Source: Rhodospirillales bacterium (GTDB lineage: Bacteria; Pseudomonadota; Alphaproteobacteria; ATCC43930; CGMCC-115725). Taken from it: DNA of 64,000 bases. The translations under genes and the position numbers were made by a program. The notes under the pieces are model-generated. The model was not told where the DNA came from and did not search any database. It saw nothing but the letters and a program-made list of their open reading frames with translations. This document shows positions 51,296-60,389 of this stretch, piece by piece. Location: NCBI GenBank assembly GCA_027315365.1, contig DAHUYF010000123.1:16843-80842 (forward strand), given 5' to 3'. Each line of letters opens with the position of its first letter. The first letter of the stretch is position 1.

Positions 51296-52345
51296 ATGAA
51301 CCGTTTTACCTGGGCGACCGCCAGAACGATTGCGGAAGCCGCCGCAGCGGCATCGACGATAGTCGCCGATGCCATGACCGCGCTCCCCGAAACCGCCGGC
51401 CCGGGCGACGGTACGATCGTGAAGGCGGGCGGCATCGATATCCTCGACCTGCTGAAGGAGAACCTGTTGGTGCCGGCCAGGGTGGCAAGCCTGAGGGATA
51501 TCCCGGACCTCGATGCGATCGTCGAGGAGGCGGATAGCGGCTGCCGCCTGGGCGCGATGGCGACGCTGGCAGGCCTCGCGGCTCATCCCCTGCTACGCCA
51601 GCGCTATCCCGCGGTGACGGATGCGGCTGGAGAATCGGCGAGCCCGCAAATCCGCAATCTCGCCACCTTGGGCGGCAATCTGCTGCAACGACCGCGCTGC
51701 TGGTACTTCCGCGCGGCGGAATATCGCTGTCTGCGCAAGGGCGGCGGCAATTGCTTCGCGATCCCGGGCGAAAACCAGTATCATGCGATCTTCGGCAACC
51801 GTCCCTGCGCCATCGTCCACCCGTCCACGGTCGCAACGGCGCTGGTGGCGCTCGGCGCGACCGTCGACCTGATCGACGCCGAAGGCGCCGTGCGCCGGCT
51901 GTCGCTCGAAGATTTCTTCCTGCCACCGGAGCGCGATCTCCAGCGGGAGAACGATCTGAGGCCGCACGAAATCCTGACGGCCATCAATTTGCCGCCGCTG
52001 CCGACCAGCGCGCGCATGGTGCATCTGCGACAGGGTGAGAAGGATGCCTTCGACTGGCCGCTCGCCGATGTCGCCGTCCTGCTCGACCTGTCGCCGGAGG
52101 GTATCTGCAGGAGCGCGTCGATCGTTCTCGGCGCCGCAGCGCCGGTGCCGCACCGCGCGAAGCCGGCCGAGAACGCCCTACTCGGCAAGCACATCGACGA
52201 AAGCACCGCCGGCGCGGCCGCGCGCGCCGCGCTTGCCGGCGCCACGCCACTCGCCAAGAACGCCTATAAGACGCCGCTGTTCGAAGCCCTTATCCGCCGC
52301 GCGTTGCTGAAGGCTGCCGCGCCCATCGTCAAGGAGCGGGGATGA
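51296..52345 (+). CDS. FAD and [4Fe-4S] subunit of a molybdenum hydroxylase (PaoB/YagS-like)
   Basis: A 349-residue subunit. The FAD part has IVKAGGIDILDLLKEN and QIRNLATLGGNLLQRPRCWYF; the Cys in RCWYF and those in YRCLRKGGGNCFAI...GNRPC form the extra [4Fe-4S] cluster set that distinguishes PaoB-type FAD subunits from XdhB. It starts 4 nt after the molybdopterin subunit stop, so all three genes form one operon in the order FeS, Mo, FAD (Escherichia coli has FeS, FAD, Mo). The electron acceptor is not visible. No MocA-like cofactor gene follows. Confidence 0.9.
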   Translation: MNRFTWATARTIAEAAAAASTIVADAMTALPETAGPGDGTIVKAGGIDILDLLKENLLVPARVASLRDIPDLDAIVEEADSGCRLGAMATLAGLAAHPLLRQRYPAVTDAAGESASPQIRNLATLGGNLLQRPRCWYFRAAEYRCLRKGGGNCFAIPGENQYHAIFGNRPCAIVHPSTVATALVALGATVDLIDAEGAVRRLSLEDFFLPPERDLQRENDLRPHEILTAINLPPLPTSARMVHLRQGEKDAFDWPLADVAVLLDLSPEGICRSASIVLGAAAPVPHRAKPAENALLGKHIDESTAGAAARAALAGATPLAKNAYKTPLFEALIRRALLKAAAPIVKERG

Positions 52346-52366
52346 CGACCCGACGTCGCGCCGCCG

Positions 52367-54748
52367 CTATGCCATCCTGAATTGCCGGAAAACCGCGGTT
52401 TTGGCCTGGTCGAGCAGGACAGCGAAGGCGGTCGCCGCGACCAGGATGCCGGCGATCACCGAAAGCCGGATGGGCGCCATCAGAATGCCGCCGCTCGCCA
52501 GCGTCACGATGATCAGGACATCGGCGACAGAGGACAGCACCAGCCAGAGGCTCGGACGCGAACTCCACAGGCGGCGACGCTCGCGAACCACGTAGAACAC
52601 CGCCTGACCGCTGAACACCAGGGTCACGGCGGAAAGCGTCCGCAGCGCCCCCGTGCCGAAACCCAGCCCGAACTTGCCGATGGCGAGCACGAGGCTGCAG
52701 AACAGCAGGTTGCAGAGGCCCATGACGATCCCGGCGATCGTCACATCGTCGATGCGCCAGGCGTTGGGCTGGAGCGACGGCTGCACATTGTCGGTGGTCG
52801 ACGACATCGACAGGAAATCGCCGGTGATCATCAGGATGACCATCAGCAGCGGCGTCAGGATGGCATGCCCGGTCATGACCAAACCGACGGTAAGGAACAG
52901 CAGCTGATCGATCTTGGTGGTGACGGAGCGGAGCGTGTAGGTCAGGATGCGCTGGAACGCCACCCGCCCTTCCCGCACCGCGGCGACGATCCCGCCGAGG
53001 CCGGGCTCCGTCAGAACGATGCCGGCCGCCGATTTCGCCACATCGGTCGCGGTGGAGACGGCGATTCCCATCTGCGCCTGGCGCAGCGCCGGCGCGTCAT
53101 TGGCGCCGTCGCCGCACATGCCGACGGTATGGCCGGCCTCCTGGAACGCTTTGACGATGTGGAACTTGTCCTCGGGAAAGACGCCAGCGAAGACGGCGAA
53201 TTCCTCGGGACGCACCGCGGCAGGCGGCTTTCCGGGCGGACAGACGGCGCCGTCCAGCCCGACGGCGTGCGCCACGACGGCGGCAGTGGCCGGCGCATCG
53301 CCAGTGACCATGACGGTGTGCACCCCCATCTGGCGCAGCTCGGCGACCAGCGCGGCGGAGTCGGTGCGCGGCGGGTCGCTGAGCGCGACGAGTCCGACCA
53401 ACCGCAGCGCCGCCGGCGGACCGGCGCCGATGGCGAGAACCCGGAAGCCCTGCGCCTCGAGCTCTTCCGCGGCAGCGACCGCTTCGGGCGACGGCGGCGC
53501 GAGCCCGCTCACCCGCGCGAAGGCGCCCTTGACGACGCGCAGCTCATCGCCGGCGGCATCGCGCGCCAGCGCCTCGGACATCTTGTTGGCGGGATCGAAA
53601 GGGACGAATTTCGTCAGCCGCGGCAGATCGGTGCCCGGCGCGCGCTGGGCGGCGGCGCGAATGGCTCCGTCGACCGGGTCCTGGCCGCCTTCCGAGCTCG
53701 CCAGCGCCGCCAGCGCCAGCACGCGCCGGTCGTCCAAGCCCGACATGGCGCGCACCGCCGTCACCGCCAGCGCGTTCTGGGTCAGCGTGCCGGTCTTGTC
53801 GGCACACAGGACGTCCATGGTCGCCGCCTCGTCGACCGCGGAGAGCCGCGTCGGCAGCACGCCCCGCCCGGCGAGCGCGCGGGCGGCGAGCGCGCTCGCG
53901 AGCGTGAAGGTCGCCGGCAGCGCCACCGGGATCGCCGCCAGGATGGCGGTCAGCGCCAGCGGCACGATCTCCGTCGCCGGCAGGCCGAGGAAGGAGGCAT
54001 AGGCCACCTGAAGCACGACGATTGCGCCGTTGAACAGCGCGAGATTGCGCACCACGCGCAGCACGGCCTTTTGCTGCGAGCTGACGACATGCGCGGTGCG
54101 GACCAGCTCTGCGGTACGCCCGAATTTGGTGCGCGAGCCGGTTGCCGTCACCTCCGCCACCGCTTCACCGCGCCGCACCAGCGCCCCGGCATAGGTCTCC
54201 AGGCCCGGGCCGCCTTCGATCGGCAGGGACTCGCCGGTGAGCATCGACTGGTCGAGCAGCACCTCGCCGTCGAGCAAGCGCACATCGGCGCCGACGACGG
54301 CGCCCAGCGACAGCTTGACGATGTCGCCCGGCACCAGCTCCGCCACCGGCACCGTCTGCCAGGCGCGGTCGCGCCGGACCGAGGCGTTCAGCGCGAGGCG
54401 CGATTTCAGCGCCTCCAGCGTCGCCTGCGCCCGGCCCTCCTGGAAGAATCCCAGCGCGGCATTGAGCACCAAGAGCATGGCGATGACGGCGGCCTCGACA
54501 TATTCGCCGAGCGCGAGTTGCAGCAGGATGGCGGCTTCCAGCATGCAGGGGACGGGCGCCCAGAACTTGCGCGCCGCGCGGCGCCATGCCGTCGTCCCGG
54601 CGTCGGGGATGGCGTTGGGACCGATCTCGTCCAGCCGGCGGCGCGCCTCTGCGGCGGCGAGACCGTCGGACAGGCGAGTATCCGCGGCGTCCTTGGATAT
54701 TTCGGGCAGCGAGACCATGGCGGGTCGCTCGGAATCCTGGGGATTCAT
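52367..54748 (-). CDS. P3A-type proton-exporting ATPase
   Basis: A 793-residue P-type ATPase. The phosphorylated Asp317 lies in VLCADKTGTLTQNALAV, the actuator loop is MLTGESLPIE, the hinge VGMCGDGANDAPALRQAQMGIAV, and the M4 region IPVALPATFTLAS. These resemble plasma-membrane H+-ATPases rather than Ca2+ or K+ pumps. About ten membrane helices are likely. The C-terminus is short (QFRMA), without the plant autoinhibitory tail. Start ATG 54748 is one choice; a Met 30 nt later is also possible. It would expel protons at the expense of ATP and could complement the N-ATPase in pH balance. Confidence 0.9.
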   Translation of the reverse strand: MNPQDSERPAMVSLPEISKDAADTRLSDGLAAAEARRRLDEIGPNAIPDAGTTAWRRAARKFWAPVPCMLEAAILLQLALGEYVEAAVIAMLLVLNAALGFFQEGRAQATLEALKSRLALNASVRRDRAWQTVPVAELVPGDIVKLSLGAVVGADVRLLDGEVLLDQSMLTGESLPIEGGPGLETYAGALVRRGEAVAEVTATGSRTKFGRTAELVRTAHVVSSQQKAVLRVVRNLALFNGAIVVLQVAYASFLGLPATEIVPLALTAILAAIPVALPATFTLASALAARALAGRGVLPTRLSAVDEAATMDVLCADKTGTLTQNALAVTAVRAMSGLDDRRVLALAALASSEGGQDPVDGAIRAAAQRAPGTDLPRLTKFVPFDPANKMSEALARDAAGDELRVVKGAFARVSGLAPPSPEAVAAAEELEAQGFRVLAIGAGPPAALRLVGLVALSDPPRTDSAALVAELRQMGVHTVMVTGDAPATAAVVAHAVGLDGAVCPPGKPPAAVRPEEFAVFAGVFPEDKFHIVKAFQEAGHTVGMCGDGANDAPALRQAQMGIAVSTATDVAKSAAGIVLTEPGLGGIVAAVREGRVAFQRILTYTLRSVTTKIDQLLFLTVGLVMTGHAILTPLLMVILMITGDFLSMSSTTDNVQPSLQPNAWRIDDVTIAGIVMGLCNLLFCSLVLAIGKFGLGFGTGALRTLSAVTLVFSGQAVFYVVRERRRLWSSRPSLWLVLSSVADVLIIVTLASGGILMAPIRLSVIAGILVAATAFAVLLDQAKTAVFRQFRMA

Positions 54749-54761
54749 GCTCCAGTCGGCA

Positions 54762-55292
54762 TCATGGCATCTTCGAGCGCAGCCTGATCGTCCTGCCGTC
54801 CACGACGAAGATACCATATCCCTGGTGGTGGATGGTCCTGGGACGCTTCTGCGCCGGGTCGGTCCAGGCTTTGAGCACTTCGAGCACGAACAGATTGTAC
54901 CGGTTGACGAGGCGGGTATCGACCACCCGGCATTCGAGATTGGCAAAACACTCGGCCACCAGCGGCGGCGCCACGCGCTTGGCCGGCAAGGGCGTCAGGC
55001 CGAAAGCCGCAAATTTGTCGCGGTCGCGCCCCGAGCAATTGCCGATCGCCACGACTTTGGCCGCCAGTTTCACCGCCGGCACGGCGATGACGCACTCGCG
55101 CGTGGCGCGCAAGGCGGAAAAGCTGTGATCGGCGGTGCTGACGACGCAGGCGACCAGTGGCGGCTCGAACTCGACCATCATGTGCCAGGACATGGTCATG
55201 ACGTTGGCGCGACCGCGGCGGGCGGTCGTCAACAGCACGACCGGGCCGGGTTCGAGCAGCTGGTAGACCTTGGCCAGCGGCAGATCTTTCAT
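54762..55292 (-). CDS. Flavin reductase family protein
   Basis: A 176-residue protein starting at ATG 55292 (MKDLPLAKVYQLLEPGPVVL). The flavin reductase-like FMN-binding pattern is shown by LLTTARRGRANVMTMSWHMMVEFEPPLVACVV and ATRECVIAVPAVKLAAKVVAIGNCSGRDRDKFAAFGL. A GTG at 55316 would add eight residues; ATG is preferred because the family starts at this point. It ends 14 nt upstream of the P3A ATPase start and follows GST by 29 nt, so GST, flavin reductase and ATPase may be one operon. The role is unknown. Confidence 0.85.
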   Translation of the reverse strand: MKDLPLAKVYQLLEPGPVVLLTTARRGRANVMTMSWHMMVEFEPPLVACVVSTADHSFSALRATRECVIAVPAVKLAAKVVAIGNCSGRDRDKFAAFGLTPLPAKRVAPPLVAECFANLECRVVDTRLVNRYNLFVLEVLKAWTDPAQKRPRTIHHQGYGIFVVDGRTIRLRSKMP

Positions 55293-55320
55293 CGCGGTCG
55301 CGTCCGGCGCCTTCACGCCG

Positions 55321-55947
55321 CTAGCGCCGCTCGGCCACCAGTGCGTCGTCGATGTCCTTGGCGCGGAGCGCGGCCGGGCGCCGACTGATGTGCTGCCAAT
55401 ACCGCTCGAAGACGGACCGCTTCTCGATCGTGCCGAATTGCAGGCCCCAGCCGATCTGGGAGCCGAGATACACATCGGCGGCGGTGAAGCTGTCGCCGGC
55501 CACATAAGGGCCTTCCGACACGGCACCCTCGAGCGCGCTCATGACCTCGGCAAAGCTGCCATATCCCGCCATCCGCTCGCGTCCCTCCGGCACCACGAAC
55601 CCCAGCGCCTTGTTCGTAACCGAGGCCTCGACCGGCCCCGCGGCAAAGAACAGCCAGCGGTAATAGGGCGCGCGCAGGCGATGGCCGGGTGGCGGCGCCA
55701 GGCCGGCTTCAGGGAAGGCATCGGCGAGATAGGCGCAGATGGCGGCGCACTCGGTGACGACGGCGTCGCCATGGCGGATGGCCGGCACCTTCCCCATCGG
55801 ATTGATGGAAAGATATTCCGGCGCCTTCATCGTCGTGCCGAAGCCGAGCAGCTCGGTGCGATAGGGACGGCCGACCTCCTCGAGCATCCAGCGCACGATA
55901 CGGCCACGCGACATCGGATGGGTATAGAAGACGAGTTCGTCGGTCAT
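55321..55947 (-). CDS. Glutathione S-transferase family protein
   Basis: A 208-residue protein with the thioredoxin-like N-domain (ELVFYTHPMSRGRIVRWMLEE, GKVPAIRHGDAVVTECAAICAYLADAFP) and the all-alpha C-domain (AADVYLGSQIGWGL). A Ser in HPMSRGR is the likely catalytic residue. It may detoxify electrophiles. The ATG at 55947 is supported by the family start. No FNR/FixK box precedes it closely; the nearest, at 56158, faces the N-ATPase operon and is about 210 bp away. Confidence 0.88.
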   Translation of the reverse strand: MTDELVFYTHPMSRGRIVRWMLEEVGRPYRTELLGFGTTMKAPEYLSINPMGKVPAIRHGDAVVTECAAICAYLADAFPEAGLAPPPGHRLRAPYYRWLFFAAGPVEASVTNKALGFVVPEGRERMAGYGSFAEVMSALEGAVSEGPYVAGDSFTAADVYLGSQIGWGLQFGTIEKRSVFERYWQHISRRPAALRAKDIDDALVAERR

Positions 55948-56083
55948 GGGATGATCGCCTCGCCCGGTTGAATGCCCGGCGCAAGCTTGTCGGCGGCATC
56001 ATGAACGGGGCTCGCCCCGTCCGAACGCCGCCCCCGGCCCGCGCGCGCCGGCGACAGATTGGTCTATCGGCCGTGCAACCACA

Positions 56084-56115
56084 AGAGTACCCGGTGCGAC
56101 AGAGTACCCGGTGCG
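56084..56115. repeat. Two direct copies of a 15-bp repeat
   Basis: AGAGTACCCGGTGCG occurs at 56084-56098 and 56101-56115, with a 17-bp period. It lies 43 bp before the FNR/FixK box of the ATPase operon and could be a second regulator site or a chance duplication. Confidence 0.8.
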
Positions 56116-56157
56116 GAGCGCGACGATATCCCGACGGCGGCCGTCGCCGGAGCCGCC

Positions 56158-56171
56158 TTGAGCCAGATCAA
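56158..56171. promoter_or_regulatory. FNR/FixK-type box for the N-ATPase operon (TTGAGCCAGATCAA)
   Basis: Exact palindrome centred 95 bp before atpD; a -41.5 position gives a leader of about 54 nt. This is the only box I found for the ATPase operon. Confidence 0.78.
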
Positions 56172-56196
56172 AGCCCGGGGGCGCTTCCCGGGATAA

Positions 56197-58138
<1,942 letters not shown>

Positions 58139-58142
<4 letters not shown>

Positions 58143-58423
58143 CGCAGAAACCGGATAACGGCGAAAAACTTCGCGAGGCGGTCGAGACGCGGCGGGAGCG
58201 GCGCGCGCGCTGGCAGCGCGAGGGCGAACGGTCGCTCGGCCAGAATCTGGCGATGATCGGCGCTCTCGGCTGGACCATCGTCGCGCCGACGCTGATCGGC
58301 ATGTTCACCGGACGGTGGCTCGACCGGCATTTCGGCACGGGAATTTTCTGGACACTGGGCTTGCTGGTGGCCGGCCTGGCGATCGGCTGTGCCCTGGCCT
58401 GGAAAAGGATGCAGAGCGAATGA
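58139..58423 (+). CDS. atpQ: N-ATPase AtpQ (AtpI/AtpZ-like)
   Basis: A 94-residue protein: a charged helical N-terminus (GEKLREAVETRRERRARWQREG) and two membrane helices (MIGALGWTIVAPTLIGMFTGRWL; IFWTLGLLVAGLAIGCALAW). This is the AtpQ/AtpI-like subunit characteristic of N-ATPase operons, thought to help assembly or the ion path. It overlaps both neighbours by four bases. Confidence 0.9.
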
Positions 58424-58707
58424 CCCATGCCGCGCTGATCTCGGTCGCATCGCTTTCGGCGGCACTGGCGGCCGCCGGCTTCGCCTTCGGCCTGGCCTAT
58501 TTCGCGGCGCTGCGCCGCAGCATCGCTGTCCTGGCGACGAGCGCCGACTGGCACCGTCCGATAGCGCTTACGCTCGGCCGCCTCGCAGCGGCTGCGCTCT
58601 TTCTCCTCCTCGCCGCGAAGCTTGGCGCCCTCCCTCTGCTCGCGGCGTTCGTCGGCTTCCTGGCGGCGCGGGCGGTGGCGCTGCGCGCCGCGCGGAGGGC
58701 CGGCTGA
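58420..58707 (+). CDS. atpR: N-ATPase AtpR
   Basis: A 95-residue protein with two to three hydrophobic helices (LISVASLSAALAAAGFAFGLAYFAALRRSI; LGRLAAAALFLLLAAKLG). AtpR is found only in N-ATPase operons and always follows atpQ. The start overlaps atpQ and the stop overlaps the atpB start (TGATG), in line with strict translational coupling. Its molecular role is not established. Confidence 0.9.
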   Translation: MTHAALISVASLSAALAAAGFAFGLAYFAALRRSIAVLATSADWHRPIALTLGRLAAAALFLLLAAKLGALPLLAAFVGFLAARAVALRAARRAG

Positions 58708-59378
58708 TGCAGGCATCGCCGCTCACCAGCGCCGTTCTTTTCCATCTCGGCCCGGTCGCGATCACGCGCCCGGTCGTGACGACCTGGGCGATCATGCTCG
58801 GCCTCGCCGCCACCTGCCGAGCGGCGACGCGCCGACTGCGACCACGGCCGGACAGCCGTCAGGCAGTGCTGGAAATCATCGTCACCGGCATAGCCGGGCA
58901 GATCGAGGACGTCATTCGCAAGGACGCCAGGCCCTTCCTGCCGCTGCTCGGCACGCTCTTCATCTTTCTGGTCACCGCCAACCTCTCCGGCCTCCTGCCG
59001 GGCGTCAAGGCGCCGACCGCGACGATCGAGACGCCGGCGGCGCTGGCGCTCATCGTGTTCTTCTCGGTGCATTACTTCGGCATACGCTCGCGTGGGTTCC
59101 GCGGTTATCTCGCCAGCTTCGCCGAGCCGAAGCTGATCATGCTGCCGCTCAACGTCCTGTCCGAGGTGACGCGGACCTTCTCGCTGATGGTGCGCCTGTT
59201 CGGCAACGTGATGAGCGGCGAGTTCGTCATCGCCCTGGTCGTCGCCCTGGCCGGGCTCTTCGTTCCGATCCCGCTGATGGCCCTCGAGATCCTGGTCGGC
59301 CTGGTGCAGGCCTACATCTTCACCATCCTCGCCACCGTCTTCATCGGCGCCGCGCTCGGCGACGCCAAAGCAGGATAA
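58707..59378 (+). CDS. atpB: N-ATPase subunit a
   Basis: A 223-residue membrane stator subunit with about five helices. The essential Arg lies in EVTRTFSLMVRLFGNVMSGEFV (the MVRLFGN motif). The C-terminal helix has LVGLVQAYIFTILATVFIGAAL. It forms the two half-channels against the c-ring. The start ATG overlaps atpR; the stop is followed 10 nt later by atpE, whose own strong ribosome site overlaps the atpB stop region. Confidence 0.94.
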   Translation: MQASPLTSAVLFHLGPVAITRPVVTTWAIMLGLAATCRAATRRLRPRPDSRQAVLEIIVTGIAGQIEDVIRKDARPFLPLLGTLFIFLVTANLSGLLPGVKAPTATIETPAALALIVFFSVHYFGIRSRGFRGYLASFAEPKLIMLPLNVLSEVTRTFSLMVRLFGNVMSGEFVIALVVALAGLFVPIPLMALEILVGLVQAYIFTILATVFIGAALGDAKAG

Positions 59379-59385
59379 AGGAGGT
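59378..59385 (+). promoter_or_regulatory. Strong Shine-Dalgarno site of atpE
   Basis: AAGGAGGT ends three bases before the atpE ATG. Other junctions in the operon overlap or lack such a site, so this one probably sets high translation of the c subunit. Confidence 0.7.
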
Positions 59386-59388
59386 TCC

Positions 59389-59631
59389 ATGGACGCCAAG
59401 CTCATCTCCATCATCGGTGCGGCCCTCGCCGTCTCGATCGGGTCGATCGGCCCCGCGCTGGCCGAGGGGCGGTCGGTCGCCGCGGCCATGGACGCGATCG
59501 CGCGCCAGCCCGAGGCGGCCGGCACGGTCTCGCGCACGCTCTTCGTCGGTCTCGCGATGATCGAGACCATGGCGATCTACTGCCTTGTCGTGGCGTTGCT
59601 GCTGCTCTTCGCCAATCCCTATACCGGCTGA
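59389..59631 (+). CDS. atpE: N-ATPase subunit c with two carboxylates
   Basis: An 80-residue double-helix proteolipid. Helix 1 has GSIGPALAEGRS with Glu26; helix 2 has VGLAMIETMAIY with Glu59 and Thr60, and the loop is ARQPEAAG. Compared with Na+-translocating rings (Gln in helix 1, Glu-Ser/Thr in helix 2), this subunit has a Glu in the helix-1 site, giving two carboxylates. A Burkholderia N-type ring with two carboxylates was, as I recall, interpreted as proton-binding. The perfect Shine-Dalgarno AAGGAGGT (59378-59385) precedes the ATG, and is the only strong internal one in the operon, which fits the high c stoichiometry. Confidence 0.95.
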   Translation: MDAKLISIIGAALAVSIGSIGPALAEGRSVAAAMDAIARQPEAAGTVSRTLFVGLAMIETMAIYCLVVALLLLFANPYTG

Positions 59632-59633
59632 CC

Positions 59634-60389
59634 ATGCATCTCGACGGATGGACCATCGCGCTGCAGATCGTCAACTTCGCCATTCTGGTCTGGCTGCTGC
59701 ATCGCTTCCTTTATCGGCCGATACTGAGCGTGATCGACGCCCGGAAGGTCGGGGTTCAGCGGCAATATGACGATGCCGCGGCGGCGGCGGAGAAGGCGAA
59801 GGCCGGTCTTGCGGCGATCGAAGCGCAACGAGCGGGGATCGTCGCCGAGCGCGAGGCCACGCTCAAAGCGGCGCAGGCGCAGGCGCAGGACGCGGCGACG
59901 GCCCGCCGCACTCAGGCCGAACGCGAGGCTCAGGCGCTCCTCGATGCGACGCGCAGGACGTTGGCGGAAGAGCGCGAGGTCGCGCTTGACGAGGCGCGCC
60001 GCGTCGCTCTCGATCTCGGAGCCGCGTTCGCCCGCCGCCTCCTGGCCGACGTACCGATGCAGCTCCGCGCGGAAGCATGGATCCAGCGGATCGAGCAACA
60101 TGTCAACGCGCTGCCCAAGCCGCAGATCGATGCCCTCGCCGGTCAACTCGCCGGGGGCGGCTCGCTCACCGTCGTGACCGCCGCGCCGCTGGCGCCGGCG
60201 ACCAGCGAGGACTGGCGCGGCCGGCTGCGCCGGCTCTTGGGCAACGGCGTTGCCGCTTCCTTCGAGGTCGACCCCGCGCTGATCGCCGGCGCAGAGCTGC
60301 ATTTCCCCGCCGCCGTTCTGAGCTTCTCGCTGCGCAGCGCGCTCGAGGCCGCGCAATCGGAGATTGGCATTCATGCCCACGCTCACTGA
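59634..60389 (+). CDS. atpF: N-ATPase subunit b with delta-like C-terminal part
   Basis: A 251-residue peripheral stalk protein. One N-terminal helix (IALQIVNFAILVWLLHRFLYRPIL), then a long charged coiled-coil (about 35-125), then a globular end (ALPKPQIDALAGQLAGGGSLTVVTAAPLAP...LGNGVAASFEVDPALIAG) that resembles the C-terminal half of the delta (OSCP) subunit. The operon has no atpH, so b probably also does delta's job. The length of about 250 is normal for N-ATPase b. Confidence 0.92.
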   Translation: MHLDGWTIALQIVNFAILVWLLHRFLYRPILSVIDARKVGVQRQYDDAAAAAEKAKAGLAAIEAQRAGIVAEREATLKAAQAQAQDAATARRTQAEREAQALLDATRRTLAEEREVALDEARRVALDLGAAFARRLLADVPMQLRAEAWIQRIEQHVNALPKPQIDALAGQLAGGGSLTVVTAAPLAPATSEDWRGRLRRLLGNGVAASFEVDPALIAGAELHFPAAVLSFSLRSALEAAQSEIGIHAHAH

